Part shown: piece after piece, positions 63,505 through 64,000 of the stretch
How the letters are laid out: each line of letters begins with the position of its first letter
Numbering within the stretch: the first letter of the stretch is position 1
Assembly (NCBI RefSeq): GCF_001748245.1
Contig: NZ_BDFO01000001.1
Span: 6,415,346-6,479,345, forward strand
Direction: 5' to 3'
DNA from: Oligoflexus tunisiensis
Lineage (GTDB): Bacteria > Bdellovibrionota_B > Oligoflexia > Oligoflexales > Oligoflexaceae
DNA length: 64,000 nt
Program-made: the position numbers and the translations under genes
The notes under the pieces: model-generated
What the model was told of the DNA's origin: nothing
Seen by the model: the letters and a program-made list of their open reading frames with translations, nothing else
Database searches by the model: none

Positions 63505-63548
63505 CCGCCCTTCCCGGCCATTCCATAGTGCACAATTTAACACCATAA

Positions 63549-63571
63549 AAAGCCTGTCAAACGCAGGCTTT
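63549..63571 (+). terminator. hairpin after the GGDEF gene
   Basis: AAAGCCTG/CAGGCTTT, eight perfect pairs and a 7-base loop, 45 bases after the stop. The T-run is only three long, so efficiency is uncertain. Confidence 0.55.
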
Positions 63572-63666
63572 ATGCATCCTTGTTGTCCAAGGGGGAGAAA
63601 AATGGTACCTAATCCTTGCAAAAAATGGGGATTTTTTGACTTTTGACTCACCTGAAGGATGTCATT

Positions 63667-64000
63667 ATGGAACAAAAGGTAGCTCTTGTGACCGGAGCCT
63701 CTCGCGGTATCGGCCGCGCTTGCGCCGAAGCCCTCGCCAAACAGGGTTATTTGGTCGCCATTCATTACCGTTCGCAGGAACACCTCGCGAAAGAAGCCGC
63801 GGATAGCATGCCAGGCTCGAAGATTTTTCAAGCCGATCTGAGCAGCGAAGAACAGTGCAAGGATCTCGCCAAGCAGGTGAAGGATGCCTTTGGTCGTATC
63901 GATGTTCTCGTAAACAACGCGGGCATGAGCATTGATCAGCTCATCACCTTTGCCAAGCCCAGCGATTTTGATCAGATCCTTGACGTGAATTTGAAGTCGG
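63667..64000 (+). CDS. short-chain dehydrogenase, FabG-like, 3' end missing
   Basis: Starts at the ATG at 63667 with AAGGA seven bases upstream and is open at the right edge, giving 111 residues. The NAD(P)-binding loop TGASRGIGRA (9-18) and the NNAG motif are present; SIHY-type coenzyme discrimination is suggested by AIHYRSQ. Fits 3-oxoacyl-ACP reductase FabG or a close reductase, but the catalytic Ser-Tyr-Lys lies beyond the window, so the exact enzyme is not settled. Confidence 0.85.
   Translation, partial: MEQKVALVTGASRGIGRACAEALAKQGYLVAIHYRSQEHLAKEAADSMPGSKIFQADLSSEEQCKDLAKQVKDAFGRIDVLVNNAGMSIDQLITFAKPSDFDQILDVNLKS

Overview
The window is a dense chromosomal segment (about 45 protein genes, no rRNA or tRNA seen) from a Gram-negative bacterium. 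It has an outer membrane (TamA/TamB-type pair, many lipoproteins) and a respiratory alternative complex III. This content, the many lineage-specific secreted proteins and the frequent TTG starts suggest a Bdellovibrionota/Oligoflexia or related deltaproteobacterial-grade organism. That placement is inference from gene content, not from a marker gene. Almost everything is ordinary chromosome; the only mobile gene seen is a solo tnpB.

Layout. 1-1.7 kb: end of an AraC regulator and an M48-like membrane protein that has lost zinc ligands. 1.7-9.35 kb (minus strand): the most unusual block. Three uncharacterised paralogues of about 400 residues are followed by a protein with an HPr-like C-terminal domain and then a pyruvate phosphate dikinase-like enzyme. 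In that enzyme the phospho-His and PEP/pyruvate domains look intact, but the ATP-grasp half has lost its signature residues. The two could form a PEP-driven phosphotransfer pair. 9.6-22.9 kb: von Willebrand factor A proteins, metG, a TauE/SafE exporter, a large lipoprotein metalloprotease, pepQ overlapping miaE, and an HDOD protein. 23.2-24.3 kb: tnpB lacking the usual RuvC-II glutamate. 24.5-32.1 kb: actABCDEF, a complete alternative complex III operon ending in a strong terminator. 32.6-36.5 kb: uvrB-uvrC, overlapping by ATGA.

36.5-46.6 kb: an LVIVD-repeat lipoprotein, a class III aminotransferase, hemW, a DUF962/Mpo1-like protein, a secreted DRGH nuclease, an HTH regulator with a small secreted partner, a MATE exporter and a Lys/Ala-rich histone-tail-like membrane protein. 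46.7-49.1 kb: purD, a degenerate purE-like gene and maf in one operon. 49.3-58.5 kb: a receiver/TPR protein, an ExeA-like ATPase, TamB and a TamA/Omp85 protein in one direction. 58.9-64 kb: a secreted protein divergent from an 833-residue protein with a HEPN-like C-terminal motif, then a receiver-GGDEF cyclase and the start of a FabG-like reductase that runs off the window.

Functional themes: quinol oxidation by ACIII, outer membrane biogenesis by TamA/TamB, UvrB/UvrC repair, purine synthesis with nucleotide house-cleaning, and c-di-GMP signalling. Several proteins keep a recognisable fold while losing catalytic residues (M48-like, PPDK ATP-grasp, PurE-like, TnpB), which recurs across the window.
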